A program made the translations under genes and the position numbers. Source: Rhodococcus sp. 14-1411-2a (GTDB lineage Bacteria; Actinomycetota; Actinomycetes; Mycobacteriales; Mycobacteriaceae). From it: DNA of 64,000 nt. Under the pieces are notes generated by a model. That model was not told the origin of the DNA. It did no database searches and was given only the letters and a program-made list of their open reading frames with translations. The stretch's first letter is position 1. The number at the start of each line of letters is the position of its first letter. Location of the stretch: positions 1-64,000 of the forward strand of contig NZ_NPGA01000020.1 of NCBI RefSeq assembly GCF_002259485.1. Direction: 5' to 3'. Positions 29,657-42,000 of this stretch are shown here, in pieces.

Positions 29657-29685
29657 CCCCCACCTCGGCAACCCCGAGGTGGGGG
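29657..29685. terminator. Bidirectional hairpin between the binding-protein gene and the NRPS operon
   Basis: CCCCCACCTCGG (29657-29668) pairs perfectly with CCGAGGTGGGGG (29674-29685) across a 5-base loop in the 67-bp convergent gap. There is no strong T-run on either side, but position and stem strength suit a shared terminator. Confidence 0.72.
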
Positions 29686-29689
29686 TACG

Positions 29690-32600
29690 TCATTGGATGC
29701 GAGCCCAGATGTAGTCGGCCACTCGTTGCCCGAACACCGACCAGTTGTGCGCCTGACCGAGCTGTGCATGCGCGAGATCGACGGAGTGCACGTGCACGGT
29801 CCCGGTGATTCTGTCCTGCCACTGGCGGTCTCGGCGACGCTGCATTTCCAGGGGCGTTCCACGAGAAGCTCCGATCAGCAACGCGTCGCCCGCGTGGCGG
29901 CCGACCGTCGGTGGAATCGACAGAGCGAGGTGCCGACCGAGGGTGCGCACCAACCGGTCCTGTACCTCGGAAGCGAAGCTCGACAGCAGCGGATCCGTCT
30001 GCATGTGGCGCCGAAAATTGTTCTGCGCCTCCTCTATGCCGTTCTGCGACAGATCCTCACGTTCGGCCGTGTCTGCGGCGGCGACGTCTGCGTAGGAATC
30101 GAGCAATACCAGCGACGCCACTTCTTCGCCCCGCTCGTGCAGACGCGCCGCGATCGCGTGTGCGAGCTGCCCGCCGAAAGACCATCCGAGCAGGTGATAC
30201 GGACCATGTGGTCGGACGGCTCGGATCCGCTCGACATGGTCGTCGACCAAGGCCTCGATCGACGCCAACTCGATCGCGTCGTCGCCGCTCTGCAGCGCCG
30301 GGTCCTGGATGGCGTACACCGATATCGAGGGATCGAGGAACCGCAAGGCTCCGATGTAGGACCAACTGAGACCGCCGGCAGGCTGCAGACAGAACACAGC
30401 GGGATCGCCGGCTCGACGCAACTCCACCAACGGTGCGAGCATGCCGTCTCCGCCACCGTCGATGACCGCACGTGCCAGACCCGCGACTGTCGGTTGCGCG
30501 TAGATGTCGCGCACACCGAGCTCGAGATCCACCGCGCGCAGACGAGACGCCAACCGGACAGCGGCCAGTGAATGCCCACCCAACGCGAAGAAGTCGTCGT
30601 CTCTGCCGATCTCGGTCACGCCCAACACGTCGTGGACCGCATCGGCGATCAGCGATTCGACATCGCCCCGCGGACGGTCCACCGGCTCGGCACTCTCCGA
30701 CGGTGCAGGCAGCGCCGCGACGTCGAGCTTGCCGTTGACCGTCAGCGGCAGGCTGTCGACCACCTGCACCGATGCCGGGACCATGTAGCTCGGAATCAGT
30801 TCCCGTAGCCCGTCTTTGACCGATGACGCGGTGATGTCCGACGCTTCCGGGCCGTCGACGAGGACGTACGCGGCCAGTTCCGTACTGCCGGCCCGTTCGA
30901 ACACGGTCACCGCGGCGCGCACGATGCCGGGGAGCCGCTGCAGCGCGTCCTGTATCTCCCCGGTCTCGACGCGGTGGCCCCTGATCTTCACCTGATTGTC
31001 GGCGCGGCCGTGATAGGAGATCAACCCGTCCGGGTCGCGTGATACCAGGTCACCGGTTCGATACATTCGAGAACCGTTGTCCGTGAACGGGTTTGCCACG
31101 AAACGTTCCGCAGTCAACCCAGGCCGTCCGTCGTATCCACGCGCGAGGCCCGCACCCGACAGGTAGAGCTCGCCGATGACGCCGGGTGCCGACAGCCGCA
31201 ATGCGGTGTCGAGTACATGCGCGGTGGTGTTCAGAATGGGCCGACCCAGTGTCGGCGTCGATCGGTCCTGCACGTCGGCACCGAGCGCGTTGATCGTGTA
31301 CTCGGTGGGCCCGTAGAGGTTGTACCCTCCCGTTCCTGGTGCGTCTCGCAGGTCGGACCACAGACGGTCTCCCACCGCTTCGCCGCCGAGCGAGACGAAC
31401 ACCAGACCCGCGGAGTCGTCGTCCTGCAGGGACGTGTTCAGGCACCGCGGGCGGGCCAGCAGACCGGCGTCGACGAGATGTTCACCGTAGGTCGGTGTGA
31501 CGTCGAAGGCATCGATTCTCTCCGCATCGAAGTAGTCGAGGAGAATCGCCGGATCGCGTCGCGTCTGCTCGTCGATCACGTGCACCGTGTGGCCCTCCAA
31601 CAGCCAGAACAACTGCTCCCACGATGCGTCGAACGAGAACGACGTGGTGTGCGCGATCGCCAACTGTCTGTGCCCGGCCCGAGCGACGACGGGCTCGAAA
31701 ATTTCCCTGCGGTGGTTGACGAACATGTTCGTCAACCCGCTGTACGGGACTGCAACCCCTTTGGGGCGCCCGGTCGATCCCGACGTGTAGATGATGTAGG
31801 CAAGCTGGTCGAGTCGCCGAGCGACATCGCCGGGTGCCGGCAGTCCGTTTCCGACACCGTCGATGTCGAGTTCGATGACGACAGCGGGCTGTTCGGTCGT
31901 GATGCTCTGGAGCTGTTCTGCCAGCGTGCTCGTCGTCAGAACGACGTGCGGGCGCGATTCGCGCACGATGTACTCGATGCGGTCGGCGGGCATCTCGGTA
32001 TCGACCGGAACGTAGGCAGCTCCTGCAGCGAAGACACCGAACAGCGCCTCGACCATGAGCTCGGTGCGGGGGAGGAAGAGCATGACCCGCGATTCCCCGA
32101 CGACACCGTTCGATCGCAGCAGCGCACCGAGATTCAGCGCGCGTGAATGCAGATCGGCAAAGCTCCACCGAACATCCCCGGCCACCAGTGCCAGGTCGTT
32201 CGGTCGGTCTGCAGCGCGTGCAGCGAACAGATCCCACACCGTGTGCTCGGGTACAGCCGACTCGAGTGCGCCCGAGTGTTGCCGCGTCCACGCGAGCTCA
32301 CGCGGAGTGAGCAGAGCGATGCTCGCCGCCGCCTCGTCCGGTGCCGCAGTCAGCGCGGCCAACGCCGCCCGATAGGTGTCGACAATCGCTTCTGCCCGGG
32401 CATCGTCGAGAGCGTCCCGTCGATGCATCATTCGCACCCGGGCACCGGACTCCACCGGCGCGACCACCACCGTCAGTGCGTAATGCGTTGCATCACTGAG
32501 TTTCTGGTCGATCACCCGAAGTGCGCCATCGGGACCCAGACGCTCGTCGGGCGGAACGACCGGGATGTTCTGGAAGACGAACAGCGTATCGAACAACCCA

Positions 32601-35600
32601 CGGTGTCCGGCGCACTCCTCCAGGTCGGACAGCGCGAGATACGGATGGGTCAGCAGGGGGCGTCGCTCGTCCTGAATACGGGCCAGATGGTCACGAACGG
32701 CGAGAGCGGGATCGATGCGCACTCGTAGCGGGACCGTGTTGAACAGCAACCCCAGAAGCTCGTCGATACCGGGGATCTCGGCGGGCCGGCCGGACACCAC
32801 GGTGCCGAACACCACATCGTCCTGGCCGGTGAACTTCTGCAGAGTCAGCGCCCACGCAAGTTCGTACACGATGCTCGTCGTGACGCCGGTCTGCGCAGCG
32901 AGTTCTTTCACGTCTCGGGTGAGTGAGCGATCGAGATGGAAGACCGTCTCCGCCGAACCGGCCGGATCGACCGACGCCGCGGTGCGCCGGGGAGCGAGCA
33001 GAGTCGGCCCCGGCGTGCCTGCGAGCTGGCGTCGCCACATCTGTAGGCCCGCATCACGATCACGAGTTCTCAGCCACATCACGTAGTCGTCGTACGACGC
33101 ACGGTGACTCGATTCGGTGCGGCCGGGCCGGGTGTATTCGTCGAGAACGGCCCGTAGGAATCTCCAGATGGACCACCCGTCGAGAACGAGATGTTCGATG
33201 GTGAACACCAGTGCACTCCGGCCCTCGGGGAGCAGCGCCACGCCCAGTCGGACGAGCGGCGGCTGAACAGGATCGAACCCCTGTGCAGCCTCGCGCCTTC
33301 CGAAGCGTGACAGCTCCACCTGAGCCGCATCGGCGTCGAGATGTCGCAGATCCGTCGTCGCCCAGGGCATCCGAACCGTCCGCGGCACTGCGGCAACGGT
33401 GCGCTCACCGAGCTGGACGTATCCAGCACCGACCTGCGGGTGCGCGGCGAGCACGGCGTCCGCGCCACGTCGCAACAGATCCGTGTCGAGTGAGCCGGAG
33501 AGTCGCATCACCGTCTGCGACAGGTAGATCCCCTCGCCCTGTCCGCCCAGCTGCTGATGGAAGAGAAGCCCGTCCTGCAACGACGTCGTCGGGTAGATCG
33601 CTCGCAGTGGGCCGAGAATCGACTCCACTGATCGACGCTCCCGCGGGTCGAGTCCGGCCATGTCGGTACTGCGATCGATGCCGTCCGCGAACGCGCTGTC
33701 CACCACTGGATTGACTCCGGAACCCACTGCGTTCACCCTGGTCGCGACAGCCGTCGCCAGGCGTGCGGCGACGTGGGCGACGTCGGTGTCGGCGAGGGCG
33801 GACACCGAACACGCGCACGACCACGATCCGGTCTCGGTTCGGAGGAACCTGACGTCGATCTCGGGCGCGGAGGCGCTCTGTACGAGGTGCTGCCCTTCGG
33901 CACTCGAAATGTGGATGCGGACCTGCAGATCGGCAGGCGGTAGGTCGTCGAACACGCCAGGGGTGTGTTCGCTGAGGTGCGCGGCCACCCCGAAGGATGC
34001 GGCGTGCTCGGGGTCGGCCTCTCCGCCGAACAGGGTGCCCGCGTCGATCACGACGGGTAGCCCGCGGCGCAGGCAACCCACTGTTCGGGAACCGTGTTCG
34101 ACGTTTCGGTCTCGGTCGGATTCGTCGACCCACACCACCATCGACTCGTGTCCGGCGACCTCCGTCATCACCTCGCGCACCGACTCGAGGACAGCCGTCC
34201 TAGTCTCGACGATGCCGGGAAGTCCGGTCGTGGTCAGTGGTGCAGAACTCTCGGCACCACTACTCGCGGGTGCTGTCGGGACGGAGAAGAGGGGCGACGC
34301 TGTTTCTCGCCGGTCGATCACGTCCACGGCCGCATCCACGACATCGAGCCATGTCTCGGCGTGGTCGACGATCGAAAGGTCCTCTGCCAGTTCCTGATCG
34401 TTGCGTGTCCATCGTGCCGAGGAGCCGACCGCCACGTCGACCACCGATCGATCACTCGTCAACGCATCGAGAACGGACGGCCACGACTCCTCGTCGACCG
34501 CCGCGTGCGTCATCTCCACTCGCAGTACACCTTCGCCCGTCCAACCGGCTCGAAGACCCCCGTTCGCGACAGCCCCGAATTCCGTTTCTGCACTGTGGAT
34601 CCGAGACCGCTCGAGAATCTCCGTTGCCGTCAGAGAGGTACGCACCGGCATGTCACCGTCGGTGTCGAGTCCGGTGGAGAGCATGTCGTGCCGAAGGTGG
34701 AGGCCGATGAGCGTTGCCTGGGCACGGCGGATCTGCCGCTCGGACAGGGTGAGTGTGCGTGACCACCGGCCGGGGCGCGGCCGAGCGAGTATCGGGGTCC
34801 GTTGCGGGGCCGAGTCGTTCGGACTGGTGGCCAGTTCGGAGATCCGCCGGTTCGGATCTGCGACGGCCTGAGCTGCGATCAGTGTCATGTCGTCCAGAAT
34901 CGATCGAATAGTTCTGTCCTCGAACAGTTCCCGGCGGTAGAGGATGTCGAGTCCGAGTCGACCCGATTCACCTCGTGGACCGATGGCGACAATCAGATCG
35001 AACTTTGCCGACGCGTCGTCCGGTGGGCGGAGGACTCCGTCTACGGGCCCCAGCGACACCGGTTTCGGCCGCGTGTCCACCTCGGCGATCATCACCTGGA
35101 ACAGTGGATGCACTCCCGGCGTCCTCGCGGGCCGGAGCCACTCGACGACCTCGTGGAACGGGGTGGCGCGACGGTCGACACAGTCGAGCGTCGAACTCCT
35201 GGTCCGCGCGGTCAATTCGGTCACGGTGGGGTCGCCGGTGAGGTCGGTGGGCAGCACGATGGTGTTGACGTAGAGCCCCACCGCATCGGTCAGCGCGTCG
35301 GATGGCCGAGTATCGACGGCCGTGCCCATCGGGATCAGGTCGCCGCCGCCGTGGGCACGCAGTGCGAGAGCTGTGACGATCTGGAGAAAGACCAGTCGGC
35401 TGATGCGGTTCGTCGTGCAGAACTGCTCGATGTCGGCGGCGAGGAACGTGGGCAGCGCCGTTTCGATCATCCGCCCCGCGGTGGACGGCACCTCGCTACG
35501 GGAGTGATCGAGCGGGAGATCAACGGGATCGACGTACGGTGCAAGAGTGGACGTCCAGAACGGTCGATCTGCCGTGACGTCGATGGAGCCTTCGTCCTCC

Positions 35601-36094
35601 GCATACTGCGCGTAGTCCACCGCCGACTCCGGCCAGATCGGTTCCTCGCCTCGCGCACGCGCGTCGTACGCGATCCGGATGTCTTCCAACAGGATCGGCA
35701 CCGAACCGCCGTCGGCGGCGATGTGGTGCACCGTCAGGACCAATCGAGACCGGTCGTAGAGATCTGCGGCGAAGGGGATCTCGGCACCGAGGTCGAATGT
35801 GCGGGGGCTGTACGGCTCACCTCGACGGTCCGCTACCTTCACTGCGGCAGTGGGTTTCAGGTGGCGCAGCACCCTGCCGTCGTCGTTCGAGTACACACTG
35901 CGCAGCGACGCATGGCGTGTTGTCACATCGGCCAGAGCGTCGGCCAGGACGTCCAGATCCGGATCCGACGTCAGATCGAGGTGAACCGGCATGGTGTACG
36001 CATGGCGGTCCGTTTCCATCTGATCGAGGAACAGCATTCGCTGCTGTGCACTCGACGCCGGCCCGGTACGTGCGGACGCGTGGGTGTTCGTCAT
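29690..36094 (-). CDS. Non-ribosomal peptide synthetase, C-E*-C-A-T-TE, predicted hydroxyornithine-loading terminal module
   Basis: A 2134-residue NRPS. A condensation domain (about 15-425, HHIAADG at 123-129) is followed by an epimerization-like domain (about 440-800). That domain has a weakened motif, T529-H530 with D534 and SW at 537-538, plus the SRTVG segment of E domains. A second condensation domain has EHLVLDG at 967-973. An adenylation domain (about 1245-1750), a carrier domain with Ser in LGGHS, and a C-terminal thioesterase with GWSFGG follow. No A-T pair lies between the first C and the E-like domain. Pocket residues read D-A-E-D-S-G-L-I-N-K, close to hydroxyornithine pockets such as DMENLGLINK. 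The ATG at 36094 overlaps the upstream NRPS stop (ATGA). The TE releases or cyclises the chain. Confidence 0.9.
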   Translation of the reverse strand: MTNTHASARTGPASSAQQRMLFLDQMETDRHAYTMPVHLDLTSDPDLDVLADALADVTTRHASLRSVYSNDDGRVLRHLKPTAAVKVADRRGEPYSPRTFDLGAEIPFAADLYDRSRLVLTVHHIAADGGSVPILLEDIRIAYDARARGEEPIWPESAVDYAQYAEDEGSIDVTADRPFWTSTLAPYVDPVDLPLDHSRSEVPSTAGRMIETALPTFLAADIEQFCTTNRISRLVFLQIVTALALRAHGGGDLIPMGTAVDTRPSDALTDAVGLYVNTIVLPTDLTGDPTVTELTARTRSSTLDCVDRRATPFHEVVEWLRPARTPGVHPLFQVMIAEVDTRPKPVSLGPVDGVLRPPDDASAKFDLIVAIGPRGESGRLGLDILYRRELFEDRTIRSILDDMTLIAAQAVADPNRRISELATSPNDSAPQRTPILARPRPGRWSRTLTLSERQIRRAQATLIGLHLRHDMLSTGLDTDGDMPVRTSLTATEILERSRIHSAETEFGAVANGGLRAGWTGEGVLRVEMTHAAVDEESWPSVLDALTSDRSVVDVAVGSSARWTRNDQELAEDLSIVDHAETWLDVVDAAVDVIDRRETASPLFSVPTAPASSGAESSAPLTTTGLPGIVETRTAVLESVREVMTEVAGHESMVVWVDESDRDRNVEHGSRTVGCLRRGLPVVIDAGTLFGGEADPEHAASFGVAAHLSEHTPGVFDDLPPADLQVRIHISSAEGQHLVQSASAPEIDVRFLRTETGSWSCACSVSALADTDVAHVAARLATAVATRVNAVGSGVNPVVDSAFADGIDRSTDMAGLDPRERRSVESILGPLRAIYPTTSLQDGLLFHQQLGGQGEGIYLSQTVMRLSGSLDTDLLRRGADAVLAAHPQVGAGYVQLGERTVAAVPRTVRMPWATTDLRHLDADAAQVELSRFGRREAAQGFDPVQPPLVRLGVALLPEGRSALVFTIEHLVLDGWSIWRFLRAVLDEYTRPGRTESSHRASYDDYVMWLRTRDRDAGLQMWRRQLAGTPGPTLLAPRRTAASVDPAGSAETVFHLDRSLTRDVKELAAQTGVTTSIVYELAWALTLQKFTGQDDVVFGTVVSGRPAEIPGIDELLGLLFNTVPLRVRIDPALAVRDHLARIQDERRPLLTHPYLALSDLEECAGHRGLFDTLFVFQNIPVVPPDERLGPDGALRVIDQKLSDATHYALTVVVAPVESGARVRMMHRRDALDDARAEAIVDTYRAALAALTAAPDEAAASIALLTPRELAWTRQHSGALESAVPEHTVWDLFAARAADRPNDLALVAGDVRWSFADLHSRALNLGALLRSNGVVGESRVMLFLPRTELMVEALFGVFAAGAAYVPVDTEMPADRIEYIVRESRPHVVLTTSTLAEQLQSITTEQPAVVIELDIDGVGNGLPAPGDVARRLDQLAYIIYTSGSTGRPKGVAVPYSGLTNMFVNHRREIFEPVVARAGHRQLAIAHTTSFSFDASWEQLFWLLEGHTVHVIDEQTRRDPAILLDYFDAERIDAFDVTPTYGEHLVDAGLLARPRCLNTSLQDDDSAGLVFVSLGGEAVGDRLWSDLRDAPGTGGYNLYGPTEYTINALGADVQDRSTPTLGRPILNTTAHVLDTALRLSAPGVIGELYLSGAGLARGYDGRPGLTAERFVANPFTDNGSRMYRTGDLVSRDPDGLISYHGRADNQVKIRGHRVETGEIQDALQRLPGIVRAAVTVFERAGSTELAAYVLVDGPEASDITASSVKDGLRELIPSYMVPASVQVVDSLPLTVNGKLDVAALPAPSESAEPVDRPRGDVESLIADAVHDVLGVTEIGRDDDFFALGGHSLAAVRLASRLRAVDLELGVRDIYAQPTVAGLARAVIDGGGDGMLAPLVELRRAGDPAVFCLQPAGGLSWSYIGALRFLDPSISVYAIQDPALQSGDDAIELASIEALVDDHVERIRAVRPHGPYHLLGWSFGGQLAHAIAARLHERGEEVASLVLLDSYADVAAADTAEREDLSQNGIEEAQNNFRRHMQTDPLLSSFASEVQDRLVRTLGRHLALSIPPTVGRHAGDALLIGASRGTPLEMQRRRDRQWQDRITGTVHVHSVDLAHAQLGQAHNWSVFGQRVADYIWARIQ

Positions 36095-39000
36095 CGGTGG
36101 ACTCCTGATGCGAGGGTGCCGAGAAAGTGTTCCGCCACTGTCGACGCGGTGAGAGTGTCCGAGAGCGCGAGGTGATGCACGGACAGCAAGGCGGACCACC
36201 CGTCGCTCTCGTGTTTTTCGACGTGGATGTGGAGCAACGGGCCGGTGTCGACATCGATCCCGTTCACGACGCTCGCCGTGTCCTCTTCACCTGCGATGTG
36301 CACGACGGTCTCGAGGTTCACCGAGTCGGGATGTACCTCGAAGGCCTTCCACAACCTGCGCCGGGAGCGGTCGATGCGGGTGCGCAGTGCCGGGAACGTC
36401 TCCATCAGCGCTGTTGTCGCCCGGCGCACCTCCCTGTCGAGCTCGACCGCGGTCAGCTCGGCGCGGACGTCGATCTCGACCCGAACCGTCTCGATACGAT
36501 CGTCGATGTCCAGGCCGGATTTCACCGCGGTCCTGGCGAGATCGGGCAGTGGCACAGCGACATCGGCACGGGAAACATATTCGTGTGGAGCATCTTTCGT
36601 CGCGCCGTCGGGTACCGCGGCCTCGGCGAGTGCGGCGACTGTGCGGAGATCGAAGATCTGCATCTCGGTGATGCGCCAGCCGCGTCTGCGCGCGAGGGTG
36701 ACCGTGCGAATTGCGCTGATGCTGTCGCCGCCGACCCGAAAGAAGTCGTCGTCGATTCCCATGTCGTGGGCCTCGAGTCCCAGGGCTTCGGCGATGGAGG
36801 CACGGATCGCGATCTCGCTGTCGGTTGTCGGTACTCGATCACTCGACGCCGAGACATGGAATTCGATGGGGGGAAGGCCGTTGCGGTCGAGCTTTCCGCT
36901 CGAGGTCAGCGGGATCTCGTCCAGGACTGCGATGCGAGCCGGAACCCACGACGCGGGGAGGATACGGGTGGCCGTGAGGCGAATATCGTTCTCGAGCAGA
37001 GTCGTTCCGGCATCTGCGACGACGTATCCGACGAGTCGCGGCCCGGCTGCCGTGATCTGTTGGGCCGCGGCGCTCGACCGGACGCCGGGATGGGCGCGAA
37101 GCGCGGCCTCCACCTCGGCCAATTCGATACGTTGGCCGGCCAGCTTGATCTGGCCGTCGGTGCGGCCGAGATACTCGATACTGCCGTCACGTCGTTGCCG
37201 CGCACGGTCGCCGGAGTGGTAGAGGCGGGCACCGGGGACGTCGGCCCGGGGGTCGGCCACGAACCTGCTCGCGGTCAGCGCGGCCTTGTCGTGGTACCCG
37301 CGGGCCAGTTGCGTTCCGCCGAGGTAGAGATCTCCCTCGGCACCGGGCAGCACCTCGGCGAGCGTGTGATCGAGTATGCGGCAGTGGGTGTTCCACACCG
37401 GCGTGCCGATCGCGACGGACAGCCCTGCGACCGGTCCGCGCGCCGAGACGTTCTCGGCGGTCACGTCGATTGCCGCTTCGGTGGGGCCGTACAGGTTCAG
37501 CAGGGTCGCCCGCGGGAAGACCGTGGCCACCGACTGCGCGTGCTGCGCGGTCAACGGCTCGCCGCTGCAGACGATCAGCCGCAGCGCACTGGCGTCGAGG
37601 ACAGGGTTCGCAGGTTCGGACGTCACAGTGGTGAGGAATTCGCCGAGCATCGAGGGAACGAAGTGGACGATGCTCACTCCTTGCGTCGTGATGAGGTCCG
37701 CCAGCCGCCGTGGATCTCGGTGGCCGCCGTCTTCCACCACGACGACCGACGTTCCAGTGACGAACGGCAGAAAGATCTCCCAGCCCGAGACGTCGAACGA
37801 CGCGGGGGTCTTCTGCAGGAACACGTCCGTATCGGTGATCTCGTGATGTTCTGCGGCCCAGAGGACACGGTTCACGATGGCCGAATGGGACACCGCGACG
37901 CCCTTCGGTCGTCCGGTCGAACCCGAGGTGTAGAGAACGTACGCCGGATGATCACCGCGTAGCGGGCGTCGGCGTTCGTTGTCGACGACCGGATGTGTAG
38001 GAAGTGCGGCCAGCCGAGTGGCCACCGCTGGGTCGGCGAGATCGATCAGGGGCACATCCGAATCGGAAAAACGTGCCGCGATATCGGCGGTGGTGACGAT
38101 CGTGGCGGCACCGGAGTCTTCGAGCAGGTAGCGAAGCCGTGCTTGGGGCAGTGCTGGATCGAGTGGCACGTAGGCGGCTCCCGAGAAGGTCACGGCGAGG
38201 ATCGTGACGATCAGCTCGGGTGACCGATCGAGTGCGACCGCCACGACGTCCTCGGGTCCATGACCGGAGTCGATGATCAACCGTGCCAAGGCGGACGCCT
38301 CGCCGAGAACGGATTTCAGGTCTCGGCGACGATTTTCGAATATCAGCGCCGCGCCGTCCACCGGGGATGCGCGAGTGATGATTCGGTCGAGCGTCAGGCC
38401 GGGTTCGATGTCTCGTCGAGCGCCGGAGAGTCGCGACAGCGTGGCGCGGTCCTGAGCGTCGAGCAGATCCACCGCGTCGACCTGCAGGTCCAGCGACGCA
38501 GGCATACGCTGCAACACCGTTTCGAGTCGCCGCAGCAGTGCGTCGGCGGCGTCGGTGTCGACGACGTCGGTTGCGTACTCGACAGCAAGACCGACGGCCG
38601 AATCGTTCTCGTACAGAGTGACACTCACGTCGTACTTGGCCGTACCGGTGTCGACGGGCAGCCGTTCGGTGACCAGATCGCCGAGAGCGAGAGTGCCCCC
38701 GCCGTCCCGGTGTGGTTGGTGGACCACCATCACGCGCACCGGAGGCTGCTCGCGCAGCGCCGGCACCGCAGCCACGACCTCCTCGTACGGCGCCCTGGAA
38801 TGCGCGAGCGCGTGCAGCGTCTGGTCCCGGGTACGCGCGAACACTTCTCGTACCGTGGGGTTTCCGCGTAGATCTGCTCGCAGCAGCACGGTGTTCAGGT
38901 GGAAACCCACTTCGTCGCTCGCGTCGTCGTGGCCTGTTTCCGGGGACCTGATCGACATCGGCGACGCCGTGAGGAACTGCTCACCCGATCCGCACGCGCG

Positions 39001-42000
39001 CAGTGCGATCGCCGTCGCAACCTGAGTGGCCATGTACATGCTCGCCCCGCACTCGCGCGCCGTGGACCGCACAGCCGCTGCGACGTCGTCGGCAACGACG
39101 CGTCTGATCGTCCGCCCGGTCCGTGCACCGGTATGGCGGGCAGCGCGCCAGCCCGGTACGTCCAGGACCGGCGGTATTGGAGTCAGATGTGCTCGCCACG
39201 AGGCGATCTCGGACTCGTGATCCTCCTCGAACACCGCCGTCGGGGGCGGTGCTGTGCCCAGGTCCAGCGGTGTCCGGCCGGCACCGCGCGCAGCGTAAGC
39301 GCGCGAGAGGGTGCGCAGTAACGCCGGCTCCGACCATTCGTCCGTCGCGATGTGATGCACGGCGAGAACGAGTGTCGCGCAGTCCTGCTCGTCGTCGTGA
39401 ACGAACACGCCGGCGCGCAGCGCAATCGACTCCGAGGGATCGAATCGTTCCTGCAGGAACTGCTCGATCGCCTGCGCCACCTTCGTAGACTGCAAGGCGT
39501 GACGTCGCAGGGCAGGGGCCGAACGTTCGTCACTCGGGTCGAGGATCTCGACCGTCAGTGCTCCGTCGTTCTCGACGTACAACGACCGCAGAGATCGATG
39601 ACGTGCGGTGGCGTCGGTGAGTGCCTGTTCGAGAGCGGAGAGGTCGAGGGGACCGGCGACCCTGAACACCAGCGGTACCGTGTAGGTTCCGCCGTGTCCG
39701 CTGAGTCTGTCCGCCAACCACATTCGTCGCTCTCCGGCGTTCATCGGCCGGGTGCGCGTGTCGATGTTGACCGTCTCGTCGATATTCGTTTCACTGTCGG
39801 CGCACGGCGGCTGTTCCGCTGCGTCGATGTAGTCAGACAGAGTCGCGACCGTCGGGTGATCGAACACCGCTCGCACCGATATCCGTAGGTTCAGATCCCG
39901 ATTGACCCGGGTCACCAGACGCATCGCGGCCAGCGAATCTCCGCCGAGGGCGAAGAAGTCGCTGTCGGGTCCGATGGAATCCAAGAGCGCCTGCGAGCCG
40001 GCTTCGCGACCGAGCAAGGCCGCGATGTGTTCGGCCAATCGCCGTTGACCGTCGGTCAGCGGGCCCGCCGGCGCACCTCCGACATCCGGGACCGGCAGGG
40101 CGCGGCGGTCGACCTTGCCGTTGACGGTCGTGGGAAACGCCTCGAGCACCATCAGATGTGCGGGAATCATGTGCTGGGGCAGCAGCGTCGTCAGATGCGC
40201 GAGAACACTGCGAGAAAGGTTGTCCGAGTTCGGGTTCGCGTCGTCCGTGGGGATCACATAGCCGCACAGAACGGGTGTTGCCGTTGCGTGCACGAGCACG
40301 ACGGCAGCGCGAACCTGGGGATGAGTGGCTGCGGCGGCTTCGATCTCTTCGAGTTCGACCCGCATGCCGCGGATCTTGACCTGGTTGTCCGCTCGGCCGA
40401 GGAAGTCGAGTGTTCCGCCTTCCGTCCAGCGAGCGCGGTCACCCGTTCGATAGGCGCGGTCGCCGATCTCGCGGGCAAAGGGGTCTGCGACGAATCTCGC
40501 GGCAGTCATGTCCGACGCGCCGACGTAGCCGCGTCCGAGCAGGTCACCCGCCGCGTAGAGCTCGCCGCCCATGCCCACGGGGAGTGGTCGCAGGCGGTCG
40601 TCGAGCACATACAACCGGCAACCCGGATTCGGTTGTCCGATCGAGGTGGAGATTCGGTCCGATCCGGTCCCGTCGTACACCACGTGGGAGACCCCGATCG
40701 TCGCCTCGGCCGGCCCGTACCCGTGGTACAGGGTCCCGGTCATGCGAGACCGGAACCGCGAGAACAACTCCGGAGTGAGAACTTCGCCGCCGCACCAGAC
40801 GTGACGAACCCCTGCCATCGCGTCGGTCCCAGCGCTGGTCTCGAGGAGCACGTCGAGCATGGAGGCGACGAGATACACGAAGGTCACTCGCTCACGGGAT
40901 ATCAACTCCAGCAATCGCTGCGGGTCCCGATCCTCTCCCGGTCCCGCTACGACGACGGTTCCTCCCGAGCACAGCGGGAGCAGTAGCTCGTTGATCGAAA
41001 TATCGAATGCGAGTGGAGCTTTGAAGAGGCTGGCATCACCCGGGCCCACCTTCAGGATGTGCTCGATCTGCCACTTCATCCGGCTGGCGATGGCCTCGTG
41101 CCGGATCATGGCACCTTTCGGCCGACCCGTCGAGCCCGAGGTGAAGATGACGTATGCCAGGCCGGCTGCGTGACGGACCACTCCCGACGGCGGGGTGACC
41201 GGTCGGCTCTCGTGCTCCCATCGGTCGAGGGCCACCGCTATCGACAGCACCTCCGTGTCCTCGTTCGACTCCGAGCTTCCTGGGCCGCGCAATGCCACGC
41301 CGATGTTCGCGTCACGGACCACCGCAGCCCTGCGGGCCTGGGGCCATTGCGGGTCGAACGGGACGAACGCTGCTCCTGCCGCGAGAACGGCCATGACGGA
41401 GACGACCATCTCGGCGGACCGAGTCATGTCGATGGCCACACGTGCTTCCGGTCCGACTCCCGCCGCCACCAACGAGTGCGCGAGTTGGCTCGAGCGGTGG
41501 CTCAACTCGGCGTAGGTCAGACGGGTTGGGCCGGCAACGACGGCGGTCGCGTCACCTGTCCGCGCCGCCCACTCCTCGAACATCTGCACGACGTCCTGCT
41601 CGGCGAGGCAGTGACCGGTCTCGTTGACGTCGGTGACGAGCGTCTGCAGCTGCTGCGAGGATGCGAGGGGCAACGAGTCGATCGGAGCATCGGGTGCGGT
41701 GGTCGCGGCATCGATAAAGACCGCCAGCGCGTGCGCATGGGCTCGGATCTCCGTCTCTGCGCCGGCACCTCGTAGTTCCATTGCCAGCCAGGAACTTCGA
41801 GGGTTCGCACGGTCGATGGTGCCCTCGACCACGAACTCGAGGTCCGTCACAGGGCCGAGCCAGTTCTGACGCAGTCGCGCGCGCTCGCCTCCGAACATCG
41901 AGTCACGTTCGGCCACCAGAACATTGATTCCCGGAGCGATCAGCGCAGAGTCTCCTCGCCGCAGCCGGAGCAGCTCGGTCACCACATCGGGTGCGACGGC

